Source: Candidatus Lutibacillus vidarii
Lineage (GTDB): Bacteria > Actinomycetota > Actinomycetes > Actinomycetales > Dermatophilaceae
Direction: 5' to 3'
DNA: 64,000 nucleotides
Assembly: GCA_016717165.1 (NCBI GenBank)
Contig: JADKGA010000002.1
Span: 124,001-188,000 of the forward strand
Under the pieces are notes generated by a model, which was given only the letters and a program-made list of their open reading frames with translations, had not been told where the DNA came from and made no database searches. This document shows positions 11,089 to 18,525 of the stretch, piece by piece (positions within the stretch are counted from its first letter, which is position 1; the number at the start of each line of letters is the position of its first letter). A program made the translations under genes and the position numbers.

Positions 11089-11323
11089 TCCGTTTAGCCC
11101 CGTCAGCCCGAGGGAACTCGGGGCGCCCGCCGCGGGGCCGGTGCACCGCATCCGCGCCCGCGCGCTCCCGCGCGGGGGTCCGGCGCTCCATGAGGGAGGT
11201 GGCACGGCATAGGTAGCCGAAGAGCTCTATGCATCGGGGCGATCCGGACCTCGGCGGCGACCCTTGAACTCGGCGGCAAACCTGACACCTAGGGTTCCGG
11301 AGCCCGATGGGGAGTCGGGGGTC

Positions 11324-11373
11324 CCGACAGAGACGTCGGTAACTTGTTATCCCGACATAAGTGTCGGTAAAAT
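11324..11373 (+). promoter_or_regulatory. Promoter with two operator-like palindromes
   Basis: Two dyads are visible: CCGAC-N6-GTCGG at 11324-11339 and CCGACA-TAAG-TGTCGG at 11352-11367. Each is preceded by TC and followed by TAA. The second fills the 18-nt spacer between TTGTTA (11344-11349) and TAAAAT (11368-11373), a near-consensus vegetative promoter. A repressor of TetR type binding these sites would block polymerase. The stretch is much more AT-rich than its surroundings. No regulator gene lies next to it. Confidence 0.6.
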
Positions 11374-11380
11374 CAGATCC

Positions 11381-11762
11381 ACGCTTGCGCTCGCCATTGT
11401 CCTCATCACCTCCGCCCTCATCGCCTACACGGTGGGGGTCTGGGCCGAACACCGTCGCCGCATGCTGCTCACGTGGCATGTGGTGGCCTTCGCCATCGGC
11501 CTCACCTTCGACGGCACCGGAACCTTCGCCATGAACCGCATCGCCGCCATCGGCCGAGGGGCCGGACAGCGGTCTCACTGCCGTCATGGCGGTCACCGGC
11601 GCCGCCGCACTTCTCCTGATGGCCGCGCACCTGACCTGGGCCGTCGTCGTCCTGGTCCGCGACCGCGCGGTCGACCGCCAGCGTTTCCACGCGCTCTCCC
11701 TGGGCGTCTGGCTGGTGTGGCTCGTCCCCTATGTCACCGGGATGACCCCGGCCTTCGGGTAA
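11381..11762 (+). pseudogene. HsmA-family (TIGR03987-like) small membrane protein, start-codon mutated and frameshifted
   Basis: The first segment reads L-A-L-A-I-V-L-I-T then Y-T-V-G-V-W, typical of the N-terminus of the HsmA/TIGR03987 family of small four-helix membrane proteins. The expected first codon, 7 nt after the TAAAAT element, is ACG at 11381 where ATG would be expected. The frame continues to about 11555. The rest of the family sequence (V-T-G-A-A-A-L-L-L-M-A-A-H, then W-L-V-W-L-V-P-Y-V-T-G-M) is in another frame from about 11556 to TAA at 11762. One base has been gained or lost near the G-rich run at 11545-11562. Two independent lesions argue for a real pseudogene, though a sequencing error could explain the frameshift and ACG might still act as a rare start. 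Confidence 0.7.
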
Positions 11763-11880
11763 CTGACTGGTCGCCCCGTAGAGAAACTGCGTTAGCCGAT
11801 TCCGCGTGGCGGCGTTCGCGACTGCCTCGCTCAGTGCAACAGTCGCGAGGTCCTTCCCGGTCGCGGCGGCCCGCTTGGTG

Positions 11881-12060
11881 CGTGTTTTCGGTTACCGGGT
11901 CGAGATAGCGCCCTGCTCGGTCTGCGGCATCACTCATCGCTGCGAGAATCGCTGCAGCACAGTGGGATCGTGCGCTCGAGCCCCGGCTTATCACCTCTCC
12001 ATGCGAGGGGGTCACGGCCGAAGCCGGAACCATTTTCGGCATTGCTAACCGGAAAACACG
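11881..12060. repeat. Gene-free segment bounded by a 14/15-nt inverted repeat
   Basis: Bases 11881-11894 (CGTGTTTTCGGTTA) are the reverse complement of 12046-12060 except for one missing C. The region 11763-12148 contains no convincing gene. It is relatively AT-rich at both arms. No target-site duplication is visible outside the arms, so a MITE-like element is only one possibility. Confidence 0.35.
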
Positions 12061-12148
12061 ACTCCTATCGGCGTAGGACATCCGCTTCCTAGCCTGCGGG
12101 CCGGGCATCCGCTGGAAGTCGTCCCCGGGTCAGCCAATCCCCTCCAGG

Positions 12149-15100
12149 TCAGCCGCCGAGGCGATACGGCGCCAAGGCGGCGGTAACCGCTGCAGCGGTA
12201 TCCCCTAACGACGACTCGTGGCCACCGAAGGCCCACAGGCGCTCAGCCCGGTCGGGGCCGACGGCCGCCCGCGCCTCGCGCTGAGCGGCCCGCAGGTCCC
12301 CTTCCATCGGCTCGTCGCCACCGTCTGGGCTGGGGGAGAGTGACTGGGCCGCGGCGAAGAGCCGCACCGAGCGCTCTGGATCGCCGGCGCGTAGCGACAG
12401 GTGCGCGGCAACTCGGGCGCACTGCGCCACACCGAGGGGGTGGCCGAGCGAGCGTGCCAAGGCAAGTGCGGCATAGAGTTCCTCTGCTGCCCGCTGGTTG
12501 TCCCCATCAAGAACGCTCACCCGGGCGCCAGTGATCAGAGCATCCCGACGTTCGATGGGCCGGTCGGTGCCGGCAAGGCGCAAGGCTTCGTCGCTGTGCT
12601 CGCGGGCTGCGGGAAGGTCCGGCTCGTCAAGGGCGATCTCGGCGAGGGTGTTGAGCGTGTCCCCGACCCGCGACCGGTCGCCGCGCGCCCGGGCGAGCGC
12701 AAGCCGCTCCTCGTATCTGCGTTGTTCCAGGGCGAACTCGCCCCGCACGGCGGCAACGATTGCGAGCACGGAGAGCGCCACCGCGGCGGTGTCATAAACG
12801 CCGGCCTCAGTGGCTGCCGCGTGTGCCCGATGCGCGTGTGTCTCGGCGTCCGCCACCTTTCCCTGCGCGACCAGCGCGGCAGCCAGGTAGCACTCTGCGG
12901 TTGCCTCGGTGGCTGGAACCACGCCGGGCAGGTTGAGGGCGGAGCGGCTCAACGTCTCGGCCTGGTCATGGCGTCCTACGTGGTAGGCCGCACGGGCCAT
13001 TGCCACGGCCAAGTCGGGCGCCTGCGTCGAAGAAATGGCACCGGTGGGCACTCTCGCTGCGAGCGAGAGCAGTTCTCCGGCCCTACCCGAGGCGATGTGG
13101 AGACGGTGGCTCGCATGGACGAGTGCCGCCGCTAGTGGAGCCCTCCCCGTGGCAACGGACCAGTCGATGAGCCCGTCTATGTCGGGCCGTTCATCCGCGA
13201 ACCGGCCAAGAGCCAGGTCACCGCCTGGCGTGGACAGCTCGTCGGACCACTCGGCGGCGCTCGCCGCCAGGTCTACGGCAAGCCGTTCGCGCCACCTGTC
13301 CCGCTGGGCCTGGAAGTGTGTTTGTGCCTCTGCGCTGGCTCGTACGTGCGCAGCAAGGGGTCCGAGGAGGCGGTATCGCAGCTGCACCCGCGTGGTCGTC
13401 ATCCGGACCAGTCCGGCGTCGACAAGGGCGGCCAGGTCGTCGACCGGGTCGGGCCAGCGTGCCGTTTCTGGGTCCTGCCGGCGGACCTCGCCCAGCAGAT
13501 CGAGGGCACGGATGCCGATGTCCCCGGGCATAAGCGCGATCGAATGGAGAAGGCTGTGCGCCGACGGGGGGAGATGGTCGACGCTCCACGCGATCGTGGC
13601 GACAAGGCTGTCCGGGCCGTCGTTTCGCCCTCCGGGCCTGACGCTGCGCCTCACCCGGTCGACGACATCCTCGATCCGCATCGTGCGTAACCAGGCGGCC
13701 GCCAGCTCGATCGCTAGCGGCACCCCATCGAGGGCCCGGACAAGCTCCACGGCAGCCTGTGTGGTCGTGCCGTCCAGCGTGAAACCCAATGTTGCACGCT
13801 CGGCCCGGTCCGCCAGCAGCGCCAGCGCCGGATTCTCCAACGGGTCAGCCCCCGGCGCCCAATCCGACTCAGGTATCGGGAGGGGAGGTACGGGCAGCTC
13901 CAGCGAGCCGTCGACCCGCAGAGGCAGGCGGCTCGTGGCGAGGACAGTGATCGAGGGAGCCAGCTCCAGCAGCAGCTCGATCGCGGCCGATAGATCTGGA
14001 ACTTCCTCGACACCGTCGAGGACCACGAGCGCCGCCTGCTGGCCCACAGCGTCGGCGACGGCGCTGGCCGCAGCGGACATGGAGTTATCGCTCGGTGCCC
14101 GGCCACCCGCCGCCAGAGCCGTCTCACTCAGCAAGTCAACCGCCAGCTGACCGGGCTCGGCCACGACTGCGAGGCTGGTCCGGCCGGCGTCACCCAAGGC
14201 AGTGGCAACTGCCCAGGCGACCCTCGTCTTGCCGGTGCCGCCGGGACCTACGAGAGTCACCGCCCGGACGGTGCCCCTGCGGAGGCGACGGACGATGCTG
14301 TCGACGAGCTCGGACCGCCCGATCAGAGGTGTGGGCACGTGAGGGATCCGGCCCTCCCGCCGAGGACGCACGGCTACCCGGGACTGCGTGGGGACAGTGG
14401 TCGCGGGGTGGTCGGTGGCTGCGGCGCTCATCGGCACCGGCGCAGCAAGTTGGGGGTCGTGGCGGAGAATGCCTGCTTCGAGATGCTGAAGCGCCTCGCC
14501 TGGGTCGAGGCCGAGCTCGTCGGCGAGGCGATCGCGCGCCCGCGCGTAGGTCGCCAGGGCATCCACCTGTCGGTCGCACCGGTAGAGCGCGATCATCAGC
14601 TGCCCCCAGAGCCGCTCCCGCGTTGGGTGGATGGCGGTCAGCTCCTCGAGCTCGGTGGCGAGCTCGACGTGCTCTCCGCATGCGAGGCGAAGGTCCACGA
14701 GGTCCTCAGTCGCGGCAAGGCGCATCTCATCGAGACGGGCGGCAGGGGCTTGCGCGAAAGCCATGCCGCGCAGGTCCGCCAGTGCCATGCCCCGCCAAAG
14801 CCCAAGGCCCCGCACCAGGGCGTCCCGGGCTGACGACTGGTCACCTTGCTCGGCCTGACTGCGCGCCTGCCGCCAGAGCGTCTCGAACTGCCCGAGGTCG
14901 GTGTCCGATGGATCCAGGAGCAGCCGGTAGCCCGGAGCCTGGCTCGCGAGCAGCGACCGTTCTGCGCCCGCTTCCTCGAGGGCCTTGCGCAGCCCATGGA
15001 CGTAGACCTGGATCGACGCCTCCGGACGTCCGGGGAGATCCTCCCCCCAAATGCCATCGACGAGACTGTCTCGGGGTACGACCCGGCCCGGGGACAGGGC

Positions 15101-15196
15101 CAGGATCGCCAGCACGGCGCGCTGCCGAGGGGCGCCGAGCTGCACGGGGGTGCCGTCGTGGTTGGCCGTCACATGGCCGAGAAGGTCGACGTGCAC
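12149..15196 (-). CDS. AfsR/SARP-family transcriptional regulator with BTAD, NB-ARC ATPase and TPR region
   Basis: The protein has 1015 residues. Residues 1-95 are an OmpR-like winged helix (V-D-L-L-G-H-V at the start, then W-G-E-D-L-P and G-L-R-K-A-L), followed by a bacterial transcriptional activation domain to about 245. An NB-ARC-type ATPase follows, with Walker A G-P-G-G-T-G-K-T near residue 315 and a Walker B-like V-V-L-D-G near 385. The last 400 residues are alanine-rich helical repeats of TPR type. This is the domain order of Streptomyces AfsR, a DNA-binding regulator of secondary metabolism that responds to phosphorylation and nucleotide. The GTG start lies 6 nt after TAGCCT (complement of 15203-15208), so the mRNA is probably leaderless. 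It diverges from the secreted-protein gene at 15276, the most likely target in view, but the target is not shown by the sequence. Confidence 0.85.
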   Translation of the reverse strand: MHVDLLGHVTANHDGTPVQLGAPRQRAVLAILALSPGRVVPRDSLVDGIWGEDLPGRPEASIQVYVHGLRKALEEAGAERSLLASQAPGYRLLLDPSDTDLGQFETLWRQARSQAEQGDQSSARDALVRGLGLWRGMALADLRGMAFAQAPAARLDEMRLAATEDLVDLRLACGEHVELATELEELTAIHPTRERLWGQLMIALYRCDRQVDALATYARARDRLADELGLDPGEALQHLEAGILRHDPQLAAPVPMSAAATDHPATTVPTQSRVAVRPRREGRIPHVPTPLIGRSELVDSIVRRLRRGTVRAVTLVGPGGTGKTRVAWAVATALGDAGRTSLAVVAEPGQLAVDLLSETALAAGGRAPSDNSMSAAASAVADAVGQQAALVVLDGVEEVPDLSAAIELLLELAPSITVLATSRLPLRVDGSLELPVPPLPIPESDWAPGADPLENPALALLADRAERATLGFTLDGTTTQAAVELVRALDGVPLAIELAAAWLRTMRIEDVVDRVRRSVRPGGRNDGPDSLVATIAWSVDHLPPSAHSLLHSIALMPGDIGIRALDLLGEVRRQDPETARWPDPVDDLAALVDAGLVRMTTTRVQLRYRLLGPLAAHVRASAEAQTHFQAQRDRWRERLAVDLAASAAEWSDELSTPGGDLALGRFADERPDIDGLIDWSVATGRAPLAAALVHASHRLHIASGRAGELLSLAARVPTGAISSTQAPDLAVAMARAAYHVGRHDQAETLSRSALNLPGVVPATEATAECYLAAALVAQGKVADAETHAHRAHAAATEAGVYDTAAVALSVLAIVAAVRGEFALEQRRYEERLALARARGDRSRVGDTLNTLAEIALDEPDLPAAREHSDEALRLAGTDRPIERRDALITGARVSVLDGDNQRAAEELYAALALARSLGHPLGVAQCARVAAHLSLRAGDPERSVRLFAAAQSLSPSPDGGDEPMEGDLRAAQREARAAVGPDRAERLWAFGGHESSLGDTAAAVTAALAPYRLGG

Positions 15197-15275
15197 CGGC
15201 TTAGGCTATTCGGCCTCGCACCATCACCACGAGTCCCTATGCTTCGTCCACACTCGCTACGTGAAGGAGACTCCC

Positions 15276-16781
15276 ATGGACAGGAACTCCCGAACGGGTT
15301 TGTCCAGGTTTGTTGGCATCATCGTTGTGGTTGCTTCGTCCTTGATTCCCGCCGTGCCCTCATCGGGAGCCGCCTGGGGCTACTGTGCGGCCCCAGCGAG
15401 CGGGTTGACGACCTTCACCTTCACGGGGGCGGTGAGCACGAGCTGGAAGAATGCGGCGAACTGGACGATGTCGCCGCCCGGCGTGGCACATTACCCCGGA
15501 CCTGGCGACGGTGCGACGGGATATGTGTGCATTCCAGCGGGGAAGTCGGTGACCCTTCTGGGCACCGGCAACCTGTCCGGCTGGGTGCATGTCCAGATGA
15601 TTGATGTGGCTGGAGCTCTCACTGTCGGCGAGGGTGGACGAATTTATGTTCACGGCGACCCGGCGACGCGGGTCTCGTACTTGCGGTCGGGCACGAATAC
15701 CAAGCTCGTTAACGGCTCCGTGCTGGGGGGTGAGGGCCGCTACGAGCTCGAGGGCACGATCACCGTGACGAGTCCGAAGGACTTCGCCAGCGCTTTCACC
15801 ACCCGAAACTGCGCGATCTACAGCATCCCGCACCCCAGCGGGCAAGACTGTGTCAGCCTCAATGAGTCCTTCCCGCCTCAGGCCGGTGAGCTGCTCGTCG
15901 CGGACACCGGCAAGGTGATCCTCAACCACCCGATCAACGTCTTCGACCAGTACCGCATCACTGTCCGTGGGCTGGTCAAGGTCCAAGGGGCCAGTTCACT
16001 CGGTACCCCGACCCTCATCGCCGCCGACCCGGGCACCAGTTTCGAGCTCCTGCCCCGCCTGACGACCGGTCGTGGCACTTTCCAGATCGCCAACGATGGC
16101 GGCTATTACGTCGGCCGGCTCGGTCGCAGCATTGACCCGACAACCCTCTCCGTGTTCATCAATGGCGGCTTGGTACAGAAGACCGCCGGCCCGGGCACGG
16201 CGGTTATCGATGCGGCGTACTCAAGGGTCGGCAGCGGATCGGTCACCGTGCAAAGCGGCACGCTGTCGTTGCCGACGTCGGCGACGGCCCCAGTGACCGT
16301 GGGCTCGGCCGACGGCTACGGCTTCGGCACCTGCGCCGATGGTGCGCTGCCACCTTGCATGCCGGTTGTCTCCGGTCAGGAGGCCCAGACCGGTCAGCTG
16401 ACCATCCCGGCCGGTGACACTAACGGGTCTACCGGCGTGGTCCTCAGCCTCGACGGCGCTGGCGCGTCCGGTCAGCTCGGGCAGGCGGTCCTCGCGATGG
16501 CGCCAGGGCTCTCCCCCTTGCCCGCGGACCCGGCAACCCTCACCATCCGCTTCGACTCAACGATCGCCGGGGGGAAGACAGCTTCGACGGTCAGTGTTCA
16601 ACGCCAGGACACCAACCCAGGCCCGTTCCTTCCCATCCCGGACTGTGTGGCCGGTGCCTTGCCGACCGGAATCACCAGCTGCCTGGACCGCGCGGCCAGT
16701 GCCACCGCGTCGTCGGCCGCGGGCGGGGACCTCGTTGTCGTCGTGCGCACCACTCACTTCAGCCGTTGGGTCGCCCTCTGA
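15276..16781 (+). CDS. Secreted beta-rich protein, function unknown
   Basis: The ATG at 15276 follows a good ribosome binding site (GAAGGAGA at 15263-15270). The 501-residue product has a signal peptide with a basic start, a hydrophobic core of I-V-V-V-A-S-S-L-I-P and a likely cleavage near residue 30. The mature part is rich in Gly, Thr, Ser and Val. It starts with a segment S-W-K-N-A-A-N-W followed by P-G-P-G-D-G and I-P-A-G, the pattern seen at the entrance of parallel beta-helix domains in surface proteins. Paired cysteines fit an extracytoplasmic location. No catalytic motif is recognised. It diverges from the AfsR-like gene across an 79-nt spacer and converges with the protease gene. 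Confidence 0.75.
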   Translation: MDRNSRTGLSRFVGIIVVVASSLIPAVPSSGAAWGYCAAPASGLTTFTFTGAVSTSWKNAANWTMSPPGVAHYPGPGDGATGYVCIPAGKSVTLLGTGNLSGWVHVQMIDVAGALTVGEGGRIYVHGDPATRVSYLRSGTNTKLVNGSVLGGEGRYELEGTITVTSPKDFASAFTTRNCAIYSIPHPSGQDCVSLNESFPPQAGELLVADTGKVILNHPINVFDQYRITVRGLVKVQGASSLGTPTLIAADPGTSFELLPRLTTGRGTFQIANDGGYYVGRLGRSIDPTTLSVFINGGLVQKTAGPGTAVIDAAYSRVGSGSVTVQSGTLSLPTSATAPVTVGSADGYGFGTCADGALPPCMPVVSGQEAQTGQLTIPAGDTNGSTGVVLSLDGAGASGQLGQAVLAMAPGLSPLPADPATLTIRFDSTIAGGKTASTVSVQRQDTNPGPFLPIPDCVAGALPTGITSCLDRAASATASSAAGGDLVVVVRTTHFSRWVAL

Positions 16782-16784
16782 CAT

Positions 16785-16824
16785 GGGTATGCCGCCCCCG
16801 GGTCGACCCGGGGGCGGCATACCC
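16785..16824. terminator. Perfect 40-nt palindrome between convergent genes
   Basis: Bases 16785-16804 are exactly complementary to 16805-16824, centred on GGGTCGACCC. The dyad begins 4 nt after the stop of the secreted-protein gene and lies 39 nt from the stop of the protease gene, so it can terminate both. Each end carries the octamer GGTATGCC/GGCATACC that is common across the window. Confidence 0.75.
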
Positions 16825-16862
16825 CTCCATGGTCCGCCCGGGAACGACCCCGAGCGAACGGC

Positions 16863-18371
16863 TCACCAGTAGTACACGGCGTTCGAGACGCTGATCCGAG
16901 TGCGGACGAGGCCGTTGCGGGAGTCGGTCACCGCCGTGCCGCGGCGGTTGAGGGCGAGGAACACGTCCTGGACCGTCGAGCTGGGCCGGGACTGCCGCAT
17001 GACCGCGTAGGCGCCGGCGACCTGTGGGGCCGCCATCGACGTGCCGATGTAGCCACACGCCAGGCCGTCCGCCGTGCCGTCGTTGTCGAGGTAGGTCGGC
17101 ACGGCCGAGCAGATGTCGGTGCCGGGGGCGAGCAGGTCGACCTGGGGGCCTGAGTTCGAACCGCTCGAGACGTTGCCGTAGACGGCATCGGCGGAGCTCG
17201 TCGCCGACTGCAGCGTCGTGTTGCCGACGGTGATCGCGGTGCTGATGCAGGCCGGGAAGGAGACCCCGTTGTAGAAGTTGGCGTTTCCGCTGGCGATGAT
17301 CGTCGCGGTGCGGTAGTCCCGGCTCAGCGCGGCGATGCCGTCCGCCATCGGCTTCATCGCGGGGGCACCGTCACAGTAGCCCGTGGTGCCATTGTCCGTC
17401 CCGAGGCTCATGTTGACTGAGGCCGGCGTGTACGGGAGCGGACCGTAGACGAACCACAGGGCGTCGGCTACGTCGCTCCATGAGTACATCGGCTCATAGC
17501 CTCTGGTCTTGGTACTCCACTCCTTGTGCGACGCACGGATCGCGATGATCCGCGCCCCAGGGGCGACGCCATACTGACCGGCTGCAATGTGGGCGACGTG
17601 GGTACCGTGGGCACAACCCCAGCTGTATGTGCACGGCGCGGCAGACCCGGTGACATTGGTCTGGGACCTCTGACCGTTGGGGCAGCCGCCGGAGCCGTCC
17701 GTGTTGGTCGAGAAGCACGCCTCGTAGATGACCCGGCCGGCAAGGTAGGGGTGGTTGCGTTCGACGCCGCTGTCGATGATGACGACGGTCTGGCCGGTGC
17801 CGATCCAGCCGCTCTTCGTCGTCCAGTCCAGGCCGATCCGGTTGTAGTGCCACCAGCTGGGAAGCTGCGCCGACGCGCCATAGGAGGACGTGCTCGACTG
17901 AGAGAACGGCTCGTCGCGGAAGATCGCCTTGACCCCAGGAGCGTGCGCGAGCGCCTTGACCTCGGCCTCGGTCGCCTTGAGCGAGATGTAGGGGGACCCC
18001 GCCAGCGCACGCAGGCCCTTACCGGGCATTCCCTTGATCGTTGCGAGGACCTTGTCGCGGACCCGGACCGCGCGCTCGTCGGCGACGCTGGAAGCGGCAT
18101 CGGCGCGAGCCGCGGCCGCCTTGTCCTGACCGAACTGGCCCTTGTTCCGGGGGGTCGGGGCCCCGGTGTCGAGGACGACCGCCAGAGGAACCGTGCCAGC
18201 TGCGTGCGCCTCGGCGACCAGAGCGCTGACGTCCGTGGAGGCGAAGGACGACCTGGGGGTGGGGACGTCAGACGAAGCAGACGCCGTCGTCGTGGTGGAG
18301 GAGAAGATGGCGGCCGACAGGCTGAGCGCGACGACGGTACGGGTGATGCGGCGAGAAGCGGCGGTGTTCAT
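16863..18371 (-). CDS. Secreted S8 (subtilisin-like) serine protease
   Basis: The 502-residue preproprotein has a signal peptide (basic start, then hydrophobic to A-S-A-S near residue 33) and a long propeptide. The peptidase S8 catalytic triad is complete: Asp in V-V-I-I-D-S-G-V near residue 199, His in H-G-T-H-V-A-H near 256, and Ser in G-T-S-M-A-A-P near 443. There is no transmembrane anchor or C-terminal extension, so it is probably released into the medium. The start ATG follows GAAGGAG with 5-6 nt spacing. It converges with the secreted beta-rich protein across a shared palindromic terminator. A nutritional or processing role is possible; the substrate cannot be read from the sequence. 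Confidence 0.92.
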   Translation of the reverse strand: MNTAASRRITRTVVALSLSAAIFSSTTTTASASSDVPTPRSSFASTDVSALVAEAHAAGTVPLAVVLDTGAPTPRNKGQFGQDKAAAARADAASSVADERAVRVRDKVLATIKGMPGKGLRALAGSPYISLKATEAEVKALAHAPGVKAIFRDEPFSQSSTSSYGASAQLPSWWHYNRIGLDWTTKSGWIGTGQTVVIIDSGVERNHPYLAGRVIYEACFSTNTDGSGGCPNGQRSQTNVTGSAAPCTYSWGCAHGTHVAHIAAGQYGVAPGARIIAIRASHKEWSTKTRGYEPMYSWSDVADALWFVYGPLPYTPASVNMSLGTDNGTTGYCDGAPAMKPMADGIAALSRDYRTATIIASGNANFYNGVSFPACISTAITVGNTTLQSATSSADAVYGNVSSGSNSGPQVDLLAPGTDICSAVPTYLDNDGTADGLACGYIGTSMAAPQVAGAYAVMRQSRPSSTVQDVFLALNRRGTAVTDSRNGLVRTRISVSNAVYYW

Positions 18372-18513
18372 CGTGACTCCTTCATCGTGTGGTCCCTGGA
18401 GGTTGGGATGACTCGATCGTTGGGGTCGTCGCTAAAGGGTCACTAAAGGCCGCTCTTAAGGACGCCCGGGCAGCGGTGCTTGGGCGGCATACCGCGTTGT
18501 CGGGACGGACGAC

Positions 18514-18519
18514 TACCCT
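18514..18519 (+). promoter_or_regulatory. -10 element of dnaX (leaderless type)
   Basis: TACCCT ends 6 nt before the GTG of dnaX and no ribosome binding site is present. Transcription should begin at or next to the start codon. Confidence 0.5.
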
Positions 18520-18525
18520 CGGAAC

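Noticed and set aside
11009..12108. Reverse-strand frames of 195 and 124 codons around the HsmA remnant
   Set aside because: No family features, no ribosome binding site, and composition of a shadow frame. A protein-like stretch on the reverse strand near 11765-11875 has no start and is preceded by a stop, so it is left uncalled.
18372..18525. SRP (4.5S) RNA upstream of dnaX, a common actinobacterial arrangement
   Set aside because: The conserved GGTC/GGAAGCAG core is absent from the 154-nt spacer.
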